Below, piece by piece: positions 10,600-23,720 of a DNA stretch of 64,000 bases. The notes below the pieces were generated by a model. That model did not search any database. It had not been told where the DNA came from and saw nothing but the letters and a program-made list of their open reading frames with translations. Position 1 is the stretch's first letter; the number at the start of each line of letters is the position of its first letter. The DNA comes from Mesodorylaimus sp. YZB2_4 (taxonomy: Eukaryota; Nematoda; Enoplea; Dorylaimida; Dorylaimidae), in contig JASANH010001593.1 of NCBI GenBank assembly GCA_030248295.1, positions 1 to 64,000 on the forward strand, given 5' to 3'. The translations under genes and the position numbers were made by a program.

Positions 10600-13342
10600 C
10601 AGGCCCGAGTTCAGGCATTATTGGGTTCATTTGCAAATAACAATTATTAGAACAGCCTAGCTGAGGCTACACCGTAAAGAAAGCCTATTCATCGCGGCCT
10701 GTCACCAAAGCATTGGCGTACCCCAATAAGAAGCGCATGACCACCAGGGAAGCAGTTTAAATGGGGATAACGAGCGGAAACATGCATTAAACAATCTAGC
10801 GCCTTCAACACTGTTCGTGCAAAAAAAGGCAGGTGCATAAAAAAAATTATCTAAATTGTTATATTTCCTGTGTAGAGGCTCGACTGGCAATCGATACTCT
10901 GCACGGAGCCGGCAGCTGGGAGCGTCACCCGTCAGGGTGACGTTTCAGCCATGTACTAGGTCGGAGGACTGAGTAAGCTGCCCTGGGTTTTTAGCGTGGT
11001 GCAAAAGCTCCACCGGTCACTCCCTCCAGTAATACGGACCCAGACGTATTACACCTGGATATTTTCAAGCTGAGCCTAAGTAGGCTGGTTTCTCATTTTC
11101 TGGATATTCAGAAATCATTTGTCGAAAAAACTTTACAGGAGACTTTATCTCGTCATAAAAAGCTGACGGTTAAGCCTGTTTTGGAAAGCCGACCACTCAA
11201 ATATCCCCAAATCCAATATGGATAAGAAAAGGATTGCATGGGTGGCAAAATTTTTTTCGCATAAAGGAATCGAATTAACTCACTCGAAATGCAGAATCCA
11301 CGACCAAGTAACTCGCTCACTTCTAGCACCACTCTTTCGCTAGGCATCCACTCAGAATCCAACCAAGGCTACTTTAATTTGGAACCCAAAAAAATCTACG
11401 AGCATAGAGTGACAAATTTGAGTTCTTCTCACAAAATTTCACAAACTGTGCAGTAGATAGAGTGGAAATTAGAATTCCACATGATTCCATATGGACCCAT
11501 CCTGGAAACGCGTGAAGGAGGAGTCTGGGAGAAAAGAGGAATCCTTATATCAGGCGGTAAACAGTCTAGCTCTGATTAGGATCAGTTAATCCTGGGTTGC
11601 TAATGTTGATAAAGTCATTTTTGTGCACATCTGCTCAGACTGAAGTTCGTTGCCTTTACAGTAGATTCAGTTTCTGCAGCATGATATCGCAATGTTGGTA
11701 AATATGGCCGGGAATCTAGCGAGCGAACCGGCAAGTCTGAACGGACATTTCATGTGTGAGAGCTAGTGGTCCTCTCAGGAGAAACTGCTGCTTACCTGGA
11801 CGTACCAGACGATTCTTGCACGGTCACGTCCGCCACTCAATCTACTCTGTTCGGTCCATTGATACAAAATTAATTAATCTTTTGATCCGAGAGCGTTGAA
11901 ATTCATTAGCGAGAATGAACTGAACAAGTTGCTTAATTAGAAATATCAAAGAGCTGTCATTTCATTGGAATACATGGAGGGATTAAACCTTGCTTTACAG
12001 TGGGCACGTGCGTGCCGCCATCATGACAAACAGAGCATAGACTTCGGAAAATTAATTGCGTTTCAAGCGCTTTTTCAATTTGTTGTACAATTTACTGTAA
12101 CACTGAGCGTGACTAACTCGAGGTTTTCAGAGGACAGAATTTCTCTTGAGGAAAACTAAAAATTTTCGATTCCCGCTGTGAACTTTTAACTCGTCGTACG
12201 GAACATTTCTGACGCTCTGCTCAACTACAAACCGACCAGACGACGGAGATTTTTTGATGGACATGGAACACCGAGCTGAATTAGCGCAAACTTGCACGTT
12301 GTTGGCAGACACTATTTCGGCTTTGCGGTCTGAAACTTGAAGCGCGCAGGATACTGCACGGTCATGGGTGGACCGCGCTGTTAACTGGTCATAGCCGGAG
12401 CTGGACATCAAGACACACTAGCTTCCAGCTTTCTGAGCAGATTCAGGCAAACTGCAGTATAAAAAAGCCAGAAGAAATTTAAGAGGGAAAATTCAGATTT
12501 TTCGCTCAAATAGCATTAATACTGTACATTCACTTAGGGCACATCTCGCTAGTATAAAGTGGATTTTCCAGTGCGTGCAGTTATGCGCTTGACTGTGCTG
12601 TGGTGCTACCGAAAGTGGCGTGTGATTTGCAGCCGTGGGTCTGCAGTATCCAGACTACCTGACCCCCATGCTAGGTCAGTTTGCAGGACATGCTGGAATT
12701 GTAGTGAGGTCGTTTGAGTGGCGCGCACTTTTGATGTAAGCAGTTGCGTCTGCTGAAGCGCGTAAGTTATAGCTTGCACTCAGGCTTATCATCGATCGCA
12801 TTCAACGAGTCTGGTCGTCTCCAAGTAGACCGATTAAACCGACGATTATGTCCCATCCCTTTCGTGCCATCCAGAGATGCCAAATTTTCCTATGTAAGTG
12901 AACCTCATCACAGAATTTAGTTACTGTACATATCCTCTTTCTCCAGCCTGACCCAACTTTCTTTGAGGCCTGCCGACCATTCTGCTGTATGAATTGTACA
13001 TATCACCATTTCAGGAGGAATATAACGCCTTAGTAGCGCTTAAAGTGTTTTGCAGCTTTGTCTTTGAATGAATCTAGTGCTGCATACAATTGGGCGATTG
13101 TGAACCAGAGAAGAACATTGTGCGGCTACAATACTCGTGAATTTGTAATCAATCGGTTTTATTATTAGTGCAAAACATAGTCGTAAGTCATTTCGTCAGG
13201 ATAAACTTTAAACCCAGGCAGAAATTTTATTGTGCTTCTCCCTCACAAAGCGCCACAACTCTACTTTGTGCATCATAACATGCCTCAGCCCAGCCTTGTC
13301 CAGTCCAGAGGTGCAGCACATACTGCTGTACTGGTGTACAAG
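10600..13342. other. Intergenic stretch, no gene recognised
   Basis: I found no reading frame with recognisable motifs, no RNA gene and no clear terminal repeats in these 2.7 kb. A short inverted repeat (GTCACCC.GTCAGGGTGAC) lies at about 10922-10942. Confidence 0.4.
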
Positions 13343-15299
13343 CTAAGGAACATAGCTGTAGTGAATGCACTGAACATCGGCTGGCTTAGTGCTCGGGCAA
13401 GGCTTGTTAGTTTTGGCACAATCTACATCCAGGATTGAAAGAGAGAAAAACTGGCATGAAAATCTGCTGGCCTCTTGAACGAAATTGAAACTTCGACACC
13501 AAGTTGTCTGGTAACAACTGTTAGCACAATCTCTCGCCTGAGTGGCGGATGCGGTTTTAATTGGCGTTTCGGTCATGCACACGTTCGACTTGGTGTAGTT
13601 CTCCTGACGAGCTAAAATTTTGTGTGCAAAAAATTACTTTAGTTAAAACATCATAATCGACAATTGGTGAAGCAATAATGGTACTGTCACTGTTTTCTCA
13701 AGGACATGTAAGAATTGCTTTTGGGTTTTGACCCATCTTGCTCCTTGCAGGAGAATGTCAGGTTTTGGCCCTTCTTCCGCACCATGGAGACTTTTTGACC
13801 CCATCTTGGCCGTCGACTGGGGTCAATTTTGGCCATGGGTGCGTAGTCGATACTCCCAGATGGCAGTGGCCACCTAGCTCATACCCCGTGGATGGTGGGT
13901 GCGGATTCGAGAGACTCCGGCCCCCTCCTCCAATAGAACCTCGTCAGGAGGAATAAAAAGTGAGTCACCCACCGTCAGGCGTGCCAGGTGCTAAGACGGC
14001 CAGAGTTGAACGAAGGCCAACCAATTCTCCTCTGTCAAGCAAACTGTGGCACACGCCGTTAATCGCACACAATTAAGGCGGCGAAGTGAAAATTGGTGCT
14101 CAAGCGTGATTCCCAGGCGAAAAAGACGCAGCTGCGTGAGGGCCTAATTATAATCGGTCGCCTGTCGTACAAGTCCATGCGCACTCGATTATACTTCATA
14201 GAGCGCATGAAACTGTATGTAGGCAAGATTGCGCGCGGTGCATTTCCACCAGCTTTGCCAGGTTTTGCTGTCAAAAATTTGATTTTTCCCGTTTGAAAAC
14301 CAGAAACTTGCTTAGTTTTCTTTTTTTCCATCTGTAATTTTTGTATTTAGCGCGTTTTTAAAGGACCTGGCTCGTCCACCCCATCATTCAGGGCCTCGCC
14401 GACTATTAGCACACGAAAACTCGGCTTACTCCTACAAGAGCTGCGTCTGTGACCATGGTAAGCCAGAAGCTGTACAGGCTGCGCACCGAAACTGGGCTCT
14501 GACGTTTTAGCTACATATAATTTTGCCGAATAACTAGGTCTCTAACCCGTTTAAATGCATGCAAGTGCTTGAAGATGAGTAAAATATGATCTGGTAAAGA
14601 AATTTGAATCTGCATTCGAAAAGTCCAGATCTACAGCAATAGAAGAAATTTTGTTTCCTAATCTCTTACTTGTAAATTGACAAAGTGGGGGATAATTATA
14701 ATTCTGGTCGCAGGGTACGTCGTTGAAAGGATACCGGGGGTCGATCGTGAGACAGTTCTCGCCCGGCAATCCAATATCTTGGCCGCCGCAGTAGTTCCGT
14801 ATCCACGTGTTCCCAGCTGGCAGCTGAACATTTTTTGTCGTTGGTCCATCGAACCAATAAGTCGTCGTGTTAGTAATCGAGCATGGCCGTCCAACAATTC
14901 CAGTGTCTCGCCGTAAGGCGATGTTCATATAATTCTTCCCAAGACTCTAAAAATCTTAAAAATTTTTCTCGATAAATTTTTATCAGCTTCGGTTATCGAC
15001 CTTGCCCATGGCCACGATTTTCTGGTATTCGCTATCAGCTTGAAGCTGGGCAAGAATTCCGCCTTGATCATTGCAAACTTGCCACGCGTCGCTCCAGGTG
15101 GACGTCCGATTCCCGATGAAGAAGCAGCGAGCTCCATCCACAACTCCCTGCAGCTGCGTGCATGCTGACAGGTCGCATTTAAAGACTAGAAATAAGCAAA
15201 TTGCAGTCCTAAACGATGCAATATTCATCAAAAAGCCTTACTTTGCGCCTCGGCAAGCGCCATCAGCCCGAAAATAAAAAGTCCACTCCAGCGGAGCAT
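13343..15299 (-). CDS. Locus B: secreted CTLD-PAN protein, 262 aa, four exons
   Basis: Exons in transcript order are 15299-15242, 15185-15001, 14946-14670 and 13611-13343 (58, 185, 277 and 269 nt; total 789). The signal peptide begins MLRWSGLFIF. The lectin-like domain has KCDLSACTQLQGV, ARCFFIG and W.DAWQVCNDQGG, then WFDGPTTKNVQLPAGNTW and an extended GLPGENCLTIDP loop, ending FNDVPCD and PPLCQF. The GLPG loop is shared with D and absent from A, E, H and I, which places B and D in one subgroup. The PAN exon has all eight cysteines, with six residues between the sixth and seventh. The locus faces A: the two converge, with the GPCR relic between them. No copy of the shared upstream element was found before its start. 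Confidence 0.85.
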
Positions 15300-15880
15300 T
15301 GGAAGAGAGAAAATAAGCCGTATAGGACATGTACAATAGCGATTTTATCAAGTTTCGTAAAGGCCCTAGTTACCTACAGTAGCTCTTGCGTGACAGATGG
15401 ATCCTGCGGGAGTGGAAGAGCCGAAAGCAGAAAGAATACTCGATCACGTATTGGGGACGCGGATATAAAACGAGCGGTGCATTGCTGATACCCATGAAAT
15501 GTGTTATAGGCGGAATGGTCCTAGATTGGAGAAGATACGGCGGGGAGCGGACGGACTCAAAAACCATTGGAGCAATTACTTGTATGCGGCGGCCGGTCAA
15601 GGCAACCACATACTGCTCCGTGTACAAGGCGGCCACTTATGACAAGTTAGATACACTATCTTCTCCACAGGCCAAACGCATCTATTACAAAGGGAAGATA
15701 AGCATGGGAAAACTCAATTCCCGGAATAAAAATTTGCAAATCAACGGATCGAAAGTGAATTCGAAAGTCATCGAAGCTGATTTACAGTGCCTAAGTAATA
15801 TCTTTTCATCCGATCCGATGCGAAAGATCGATCATCTGATTTGGATCGGATCATCTGATGCGATCCATCCGATCCGCATT
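15300..15880. other. Intergenic, with GGATC-rich stretch at 15805-15880
   Basis: No gene is seen. The last 75 bp hold many GATCCGAT/GGATCGGATC words. Similar words recur at 18748-18770 and 19650-19700, on either side of the relic gene at 15881-18092. Confidence 0.4.
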
Positions 15881-18092
15881 CTACTGTAATTCTACTGCAC
15901 TACATTGGCTGAATCTCGTTGTATTATGCTCGGCCAGTTGGTCAACCCCAATTTTACAACCTAAACTATTAGGCAAGTACCGGGATTTGTATGGAATATG
16001 CAACCGCTTATAGCGCTCATTCTGATTTAAATCAAAGTTATTAGTCAAAATGTTTCTTGCGTTTAAAAAGAATGAAAACTTGCTGATCTCAGAGAAATTT
16101 GTGGGGATAATGTAGGATGCGGGCCCATGCATTGAATAAATTTCTATTAAATTATCATGGACATGGTTGGGAAATTCAGCTAATAAGACCTGACCCACAT
16201 CTTTTGGTGTCTTGTTCTCGTAGAAAGGTAAAGACCCGGCTGGCCACGAGACACATTGGCATTGTAGGCTCGGCACGATGGTATCTAGTTCTGAGCCAAT
16301 GACAGTTATCCATACTTTCTTCGGTTGATCGTCCATGGTCACAGATGCTTCCTGTTGGGCGAAGTGATCATCGAGTGACGTCACTTTTGGTTTCTTGTCA
16401 TGCGTAGACACGATTATCCACCAACTTAGCCAATAATATTTGCTCCCCAATTGATTTTTGACTCTGTCATTTATTTCGCTCGGCTTTGCGCCACTGTAGT
16501 CCAAGAGCCATTTTTTAAGGTTCCAGTTAAATTTTATCAAAGGTTTCCAATAATTTTAATTCGACAGCGTCCAACTTTTTTACTATTTCCTTCAGCATGT
16601 TGTCTGAAAAACTAGGTCCTCATGAAAAGCAATTTCTATAGGTCTTAAGAGCTTTTAAAAACTATCCTTAAACCCATAAGATTTCAGGTGAGGAGCTAAC
16701 TTACTAGTGATTTCGCGCGAATAATTTACGGCACAAAAAAATTCAATTCTGTCGACCCTTTGCAACATGGATTGGATTGATCCTTGACCTTGGTCTAATT
16801 TTCCAGTGACTGATTGAACGAACCTGACTAGAACACAAACTTCTTGCAAGAAACTAGCGTGCAAAGCATCAGTCACAATAATTTGCAGTCAGTCGATTAA
16901 GCTGTCTCGATCATATTCTACAGCTTTCAAAATTGTTGGCAACAACTCGGCTCCAACTTGTTTTAAAACGACGTGAAGATGAATCCGAGATAATGCCAAC
17001 TGAGGATTATAAAAATAACATGTTTCTTGCAACGTTTTCAAAGTTATCTTGTTCGGAGCGGCAGAAAATTAGCGATAAGCGAACATGACATTCCTTAATT
17101 TATTTTGATTCGATTTATAATCCGCGTAGACCGATGTTTTCTCGACAGTTAATTCCAGTTCTTCCAAATTAAATTTTAATAATATCAAAACGTTCATTAA
17201 CCCTTTCGAAGCCTGCTTTTAGCTCGTTTAAAACGGCCTGATTAGGGTCTGGAGTTGGTGTAAAAATGGATGCAATAGAAAATATGAGACCGACGCCAGC
17301 GCCGATTGGACCAAGGAAGGATGAGATCGCCTGAAGCAACAAAACTTATGTGACCCTATATGGGCAACGGGTCGGTCGCATACTGTTTACACACTACTGT
17401 GAAATCTGGTTTCCCACTCAGCCCGTCCTCACTGTTTGAATCGCCCACACTTTATATCGGGTTGCGAGGAAGGGATAGAGTAACTGGATGTATCTCTATT
17501 CTGAGTGACTTCTGAGAGGGTGATTTCATTGAACATTGGCGGTAGGAATTACGTTTAGAGTATTCCGCGTTAGGGCAACCTGCCACTCAAAAAAAATGGC
17601 TTTTGTTGTACTCCAATCCAGGAATCACCCCCTCCTCTAACTGTTAGTGCTCATTATCAGGCACCCTTGACTTACCCCGATGGCCCCCAGCAATTTCGAT
17701 GCTGTCTTTGCTAAGGAAGCTATCGCTTCTCATTGAAACTGCTTTATCTTCGAATTTGGCTTCAGTCATCACCGTGCCAACATGACCCAGCAACTCGAAA
17801 GCTTTGCCAGTCGTGTCGGCTATTTGTTTGGGCAAGTCTGAACCAGTACCAGCCAATTTTGGATGATCTTTCGGCTTGTACGGGCCAAGGGTTGATTCCG
17901 ATTTCTCTTTTTCTCCAACTTCTTTTTGCCTCTGTGTCAGATCATCGATCTTCTTGCGGGCTGGAGATTTTGGTCTTGGACATTTTTAAGAGCACTATAA
18001 ACTTCGTGTTCGTTTGGTAATTCTTGAACACGTTTAGAATCGACAAGGAGAAATACTGCAAAGAGCGGGTAGAGGAATACTTCGATATTCAT
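15881..18092 (-). pseudogene. Relic gene: secreted protein with hydrophobic segment and probable coiled coil (possibly rapunzel-like)
   Basis: On the minus strand an ATG at 18092 opens a hydrophobic leader (NIEVFLYPLFAVFLLV). Coding-like sequence then continues in another frame to about 17672, where a splice donor (GTAAGT) follows. After an acceptor near 17331 comes a hydrophobic stretch (FLGPIGAGVGLIFSIASIF), then a helical, charged region (NELKAGFERVNERFDII). Coding-like sequence continues through several frames to an unbroken 219-codon stretch, 16540-15881, with WWIIVSTHDKKP and KKVWITVIGSE. The lesions are at least four frameshifts plus in-frame TAA and TGA codons. The layout recalls rapunzel-like and related animal proteins of unknown function, but that link is a weak guess. 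The original was probably over 500 aa. Confidence 0.55.
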
Positions 18093-18427
18093 TTTCCTTC
18101 AAGTTACTCTCCAGGATGATGGTGGCAGGGTTTTCAGCCGCCATTTTATACATTCTTCTGACAATGACACCTGTTCGAGACATGCCTTTCTGGCCTGAGA
18201 CACATGTCGATCAGTCAACAAATTTAGCTACATTCCAATTCAACTCACCAAAAGATAGAAACATTTTTCATCACATGCCGGCAAGTAAATTAATCATGTT
18301 AGCTTTACTGTGCAGACAGCTTGCGCTAGGCATTGGAAGAAGTGTCTCAGGAGATCTATCGTTCAGGGAACATTATAGACGGCAGTACGAAGAGCAGCTT
18401 GCTCTCCATGATATTTTTATTTTTGCT

Positions 18428-18592
18428 TCAGATGGGATTGTTCATACTACCAGGCTGAGCTAATTTATTGTCCAGTCCCGGCGGGCCACTCATACCATAA
18501 AAAGATGCTGGGCTGGACATGGCTAACTGGGCACAAGCCAAGACAGTGAGCAATAACAACACAGTCAGTACATTGACTAGTTTGGGTAATCC
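18428..18592 (-). CDS. Candidate exon for a small secreted peptide
   Basis: A 54-codon frame follows a GCAG acceptor-like site. It begins with a strong hydrophobic leader (LVNVLTVLLLLTVLACAQ), followed by a short Gly/Pro/Ser-rich tail and TGA. No in-frame ATG precedes the leader, so a start would have to come from an upstream exon. Chance is possible at this length. It lies upstream of the relic gene on the same strand. Confidence 0.2.
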   Translation of the reverse strand, partial: GLPKLVNVLTVLLLLTVLACAQLAMSSPASFYGMSGPPGLDNKLAQPGSMNNPI

Positions 18593-18599
18593 TGCAAAT

Positions 18600-19735
18600 G
18601 AACCAAAGTGATGTACTCATAACGTTGTAAGAGAAAAATATTGCGCAGTCAGCTTGAAGAAATGAGGATTGGTAATTTTCAGTGATAAAATCTAGACTTG
18701 GCTCAACTAATTATTCCAGCTCGGAACACACGACAATATCGGATGGGCTTTCAGATCGGATCGAATCGGATCATGTGGAAAAAATGCTTGAATTTTTTTC
18801 AACGATCAGTAACGCATGAACTTTTTTCGAAAGGTTGCTCCTCATTATAAACACACAGTATTCATTATCATGGTGCCGGCACAAGCAGCGCCCCCCTCTC
18901 AAAGCTTTGACACACTACTAATCATAAATCTTGTCTACAAGCTGATAATGTAAAGAGGATCCATGCTGCTCATAAATGACTGCAACCACAACTTCAATTT
19001 TTGTCATAAATACGGATATTTCCACTTCGTTTCCTCTCCCAACTAATATTTTTGTCGTCCCGAACTCCGAATATTGGCAAAATCTGGAAAGGCAATCTTG
19101 CAAACCGCTCCGTCGAACAACAAGCTTAAAAATTGCAATTGTTTTTTGGTATAAAAGGAAGCTCTCTGAAAAATATCAGGGGTATCTGACCAATCGGTCA
19201 GCTGTGGTCAGTGCCTAATGTCCAGGAATTTTTTAAATTCTGGATTTTTTTGTTATACACCCTTACGTTCCTCAACGCGCGGGGTCTTTCGAGAATGAAA
19301 AACTTTTCAGGACTTCAGGCCATCTCTGATTTTTTGCAGAAAGCTTTTCTTTTGCACCTGGGAACAATCAACAAATTAGGAGTTTCTGTTTCGTAAACTT
19401 CGACTTGACTGTTGACTGCTCTCTTGCTCGGGGCATCGCCAGACCAAAGAGAACATGAATGAGTCATTCATGTTTTCTCTGGTCTTAAATAATAATAATG
19501 AGAAGATGACTTGTAACTCTAATTATAAGCAGAAAAAGGAGCATCAACGCGCTTATTGTTCTCATTTCATTCATTACTATAGAAAGAGTAGAGAAAAATT
19601 GCGCGATGGCTCGTTGCTTGCCCAACGGTTATTGCGTAACCATGCAATGTCGGATCGGAATCATCCGAATGGACGGGATCCGATCTGATCCGACCGTGAC
19701 TCGAAACTTTCTCTGCTTCCAGGGCCACTTGAGCT
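18600..19735. other. Intergenic stretch, no gene recognised
   Basis: AT-rich DNA with short unrelated frames and GGATC-type words at its right end. Nothing further could be supported. Confidence 0.4.
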
Positions 19736-19739
19736 AAAC

Positions 19740-22700
19740 GTGGGCTACAGACACTTAGTCCAGTACTTGTCCACAGTTACTTGTCCTTGTAGCACGATCT
19801 TCAAGCAGCGGGAAGTAGACAAGAAAAAGGTGCGCCATTGGATACATGTATATGTAAAAAAGTATGAAATGTTCTCCCTGGGTGTGAGCAGACAATTATT
19901 GCAAGAATAAAGCGCTGACGGGCTTTAGAGTGTATCGCTTTTAGGGCTGTACCCACCGTTTTGCGTTTTCCAAGTGGACAAGGATTATGCTCTATTAAAG
20001 AAAGCTACAGTGATATTTTCTTTTTCTTTTTTTTTTCCATGAAATGAATCGACGACCCTGGTTTTTATGAAACTGTCGTTTCTTTTCCTTCCAGTGATTT
20101 ACTGTACAGACAAGAAGATTTCTGAATTCCATTTTTTTTTTACCAGCCCTGCTGGCAAATCAAATCGTTAGTTTCTGTATGTTGTGGAACACACCCTCGT
20201 GAACTATTTTTCTTAGGGCTTGGAAATCTTGACATACTCGATCATATGAAAAAAAGTAAGCGCAAAGTAAATGCTAGCAGAACCTATCATACAAATGGCA
20301 AAAAATGAAACGGATAGCCCATTGATTTTAAAAAGCTCAACCATAGATTAAGCAGGCATGGGGGTCAAAAAAAGGTGCCCCAGTTTGTGAAAACCATTAT
20401 AAATCAAGTTATGGTAGCGTGGTTAGTGAAACAAGTGTGGAACCAAATGCGGAATATGAGCTTTAAAATTGCCCTGAATATATAAAAGACAAAAGACTCC
20501 TCAGGCCATAGAGTGTGCGGATTATCGTTGTGTATAGACACACTCAGACACCCTGTCATTTTTGATCATATGAAAAAGTAAGCGCTAACTTGGGTGCTAA
20601 AAATCGCCATAATAAAAACTGCAAGGATTAAAGGACATAATTGGGGCTGTTTGAACAAGTTATGCGGCCGCCAAGGCTGATAAGTTAGTGAACCTTCCCA
20701 TTGTTTTCACGGCTAAACCCTTTTGTGTCTGCCTCTGCGTGTCCATAATCAATAAGGCGCAGCGGGCGTGATTTGATGCCTGCCTGCCCGAATCTTGTAA
20801 TTCGTCTAACATAAGCGGTAGGCCAACAGTTCAAGCTACATGCTGAAGAAAACGTTGAGCTTGCAGCAGGCATGGAATTTTTAAGCTCTAAACTACAGTA
20901 CAGTACAGTATAAAAACTTTGCGATTAGCTCAAAAGAAGTCCAAAAAAATTGCTCGAGAAGAGAATGGAACCCAAAAGTTGTATGACACATTTATTTCTG
21001 AACCCGCCGCGTTTTTCACCTGCACAACAGCCGCTATTCTTCTCGCTTTGATAGCTGTTATTTCCACATGCAGACGCGAGGGGGTATCTCAGAGATAATG
21101 GTGATCATCGTGGCACTTTCCATCGTGAATAATCGATTGACGCTCAGCCCTTGCAGTAGAATATGACACTTCTGCTAGGCTACTGGAGCTTGACCTGGCT
21201 CTTTTATTAGCATTTTTTCCTATCTCGCTTACCCCTGCTTCTGATAACATAATGGATGACCTGTGCTCGAGTGCTCTAAAACCCATGCAAAAAAGCAGTG
21301 GAATGTGAATCCTGTTACTCTCGCATGTTATTTGGGGTTTTATCATAACAAAATCGGCGTTCGTTCATCGCAGTCAAGTCAAGTGTAGGGGCTGATTCCC
21401 GTTTTTTGGTCCAAGTAAGATTTTATTCATCTGTGCGTCTGCGCCAAGCAACCCGCGTCAGTAGATTTAGGCAAGTAACCAGTTTGGGAAAGAAAAAACA
21501 GCTCAGAGAGTTTTCAAAGCCAAAATTTCCAGCCACTGGTGGACTCAAACCCTCGGTAGCCGCATTGATGGAGTGCTGCATCGAACGGCGCTGCACTGCA
21601 CCACCAAGACATTGGAAGTCGCTGAAAGAACAGTGGTTTCATACTCACATCTTGTACCTCCTATTCTCCGCACACTAGCTGTACACGAATCTGCCGTATG
21701 CTGGAAACACTATGTAAATCTTGACCGCACAGCTCGGGCCTTCTTCAAACCCAAGTCAGCGCTCGCCCTGCGCGAAGGAAAAACAAATATGAATTCCAGA
21801 GCAAAGAGCGCAGAACTGAAATTGAGAGAAAATGGCTCGATGGAACAAAACGCACGCCGATTATGTTATTAAACCCCCCCCCCCCCCCCCTCCGCAAGAA
21901 TTCTCATTCTTGGAGGCAAGCATGCAACGAGGTTTTGGATTATGGCCTGAAACTTGCTAAGCATAGTTCGGTAGAGAACAGGGACCCTGTCTGAGGCAAC
22001 AGAAGTTGACACTGACCATTGTCTACTGGGATTCAGGAAATGGTCTCTTGGTCACTCTCTGCCCATCTACACTGTTTGGCGCAAGATAGTCCATCGCGTG
22101 CAAACTACGTATAGCGCAGATAAGGCTGAACAATTCTGTCATTTGAGTGAATTCGTGCTTGCTGTCTCCAAAAGAAAGATTGCATTCCAGATATCCACCG
22201 TTTCCGCTCTGAGAAAGTCCCTTCCGAGTAGACAGGGAAGGGCTGAAAGGGGTAAAAAACCGCTTGTCTTCTGACATCTGCTAGAAATGTGAGAACTCTG
22301 TGACGCAGAGAGGACTTTTGACGGACAGATTCTGCAATCGGGCTGCTGCGCACGTGGGTTCGAACCCTACTAAGCTGAATTTCTTTTGACTTCTGAAATA
22401 ATTCTTATTTTGTTCCACAATTCTTATTTTGTTCCACAAGCATGAATTCCTTTTCGTTGATTATTGATATATTCTGTTACAGTTTTCCTCATACGTATCA
22501 ATTTCAAAAATCATTAGTCTACTTTTTCACTACTTCCTCGTCATGTAGACATGAAGACGTGCAGTCCGTATTCGTGCATACAGTTTGAAACCAGAAAAAA
22601 CTCAACAACAAATTACGGAAAAGAAATAAAAACAACATTATTATAAAAGAAACTGGCAATCGCCCCGTGTGAGACAGTTTTCTGACTTTTGGCATAGTTC

Positions 22701-23720
22701 AGGTAAGCGCTTACAGTAGCCCCAACCCGCACCCTCTCTGTTCACCGTTTGAATCTTACGCTACTTGTGATAAGTGGCTAAAACCGACCCTGCCTGAGGT
22801 AATTTCTGGCACTAAAAATTCCCCGACGCATGTCCTTTAAAAACAGATCATTCGTTTCGAAAAGCTTTTATCAAGCAAATGAAAGGGCTCACAATAAAGG
22901 GGCCTCAATATGTGGAAAGCATTATAAATCATTTTGTTAGCCATTGATTCTTGAAACATGCCAACGATGAGAAAACATAAAGGGAGACCTAAAAACCACT
23001 TTGTGTCGATAAAGCTGGCTCATAAGTTTGGGAAGCGCTGGGTGTGACGAGTCGTGAACGACACTAGCTCGATGTACATAGTAGCCACTTGTTCAACAAG
23101 CGAGCCACACCGACGACAAAAGGGAATGGAACGCTGTGTCTTGTGTCTGTTGCTCTGTTCGCAATGGATGTTCTTGTATTAGTGCATTGTACGTATTTTG
23201 TTCGTAATTCCAGTCATGGCTCATGGCTTCCATTCTTTTTTGTTCCTCTAGCGCTGCTTTTTTACACGTGTTCAGGAGGGTGTGTTCCACAACATGCAGT
23301 GAAAAATTCTCAAGGTTACAAAAAACTGACGCAATCTCAGAAACTGACGATGGATATATCGGCAACAATACGGCATTCAGAATTTTCTCCTGTACAATAA
23401 GTCGTTAAACGCAGAAGAAAAAGGCTTCAATTATTCATTGCGTCGCCGATTCATTTCGAGAATAAAAGAGAAAATGAATTTGTTAGCTTTTCTTAATGGA
23501 ACATAATCCTTGTGCACTTAAAAATGTAACCTGGTGGGCATAACCCTTAAAGCGAAATGCTGGTCTAAAAGCCATCTATTCTTGCAATTAATGTCTTCTC
23601 ACAACCAGGGAGAACATTTCATATTTTGAATTTATACTGTATATACAGTATATCTAATAGCGCACTTTTTTCCCTGCCTACACTACTTCAAACCCTCTGA
23701 AAATCGTGCAGAAAGGAAAA
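19740..23720. repeat. Long inverted repeat (arms about 0.45 kb, spacer about 3 kb)
   Basis: The left arm (about 19740-20220) and the right arm (about 23260-23720, reverse complement) share blocks such as ATGAAATGTTCTCCCTGG, CAAGGATTATG and TGTTGTGGAACACACCCTC in matching order, at roughly three-quarters identity by eye. The spacer has no recognisable transposase. It contains a poly-C run (21875-21892), a 19-bp tandem pair (22400-22437) and copies of a dispersed repeat near 20380-20470 and 22890-23000. This may be an old DNA transposon or an inverted duplication. Confidence 0.55.
22890..23005 (+). repeat. Dispersed repeat, copy 2 of 3
   Basis: The words GGGCTCA.AATAA/GAAG, CCTCAAT.TGTG.AAAGC, AATAAATCA and GATGAG.AAACATAAA occur in the same order here and at about 24340-24480. 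A more diverged copy is at about 20380-20470. No coding potential was seen; the family is unknown. Confidence 0.5.

Noticed and set aside
22335..22375. B-box-like GGTTCGAACCC suggesting a tRNA
   Set aside because: No A box, D arm or matching acceptor stem upstream.
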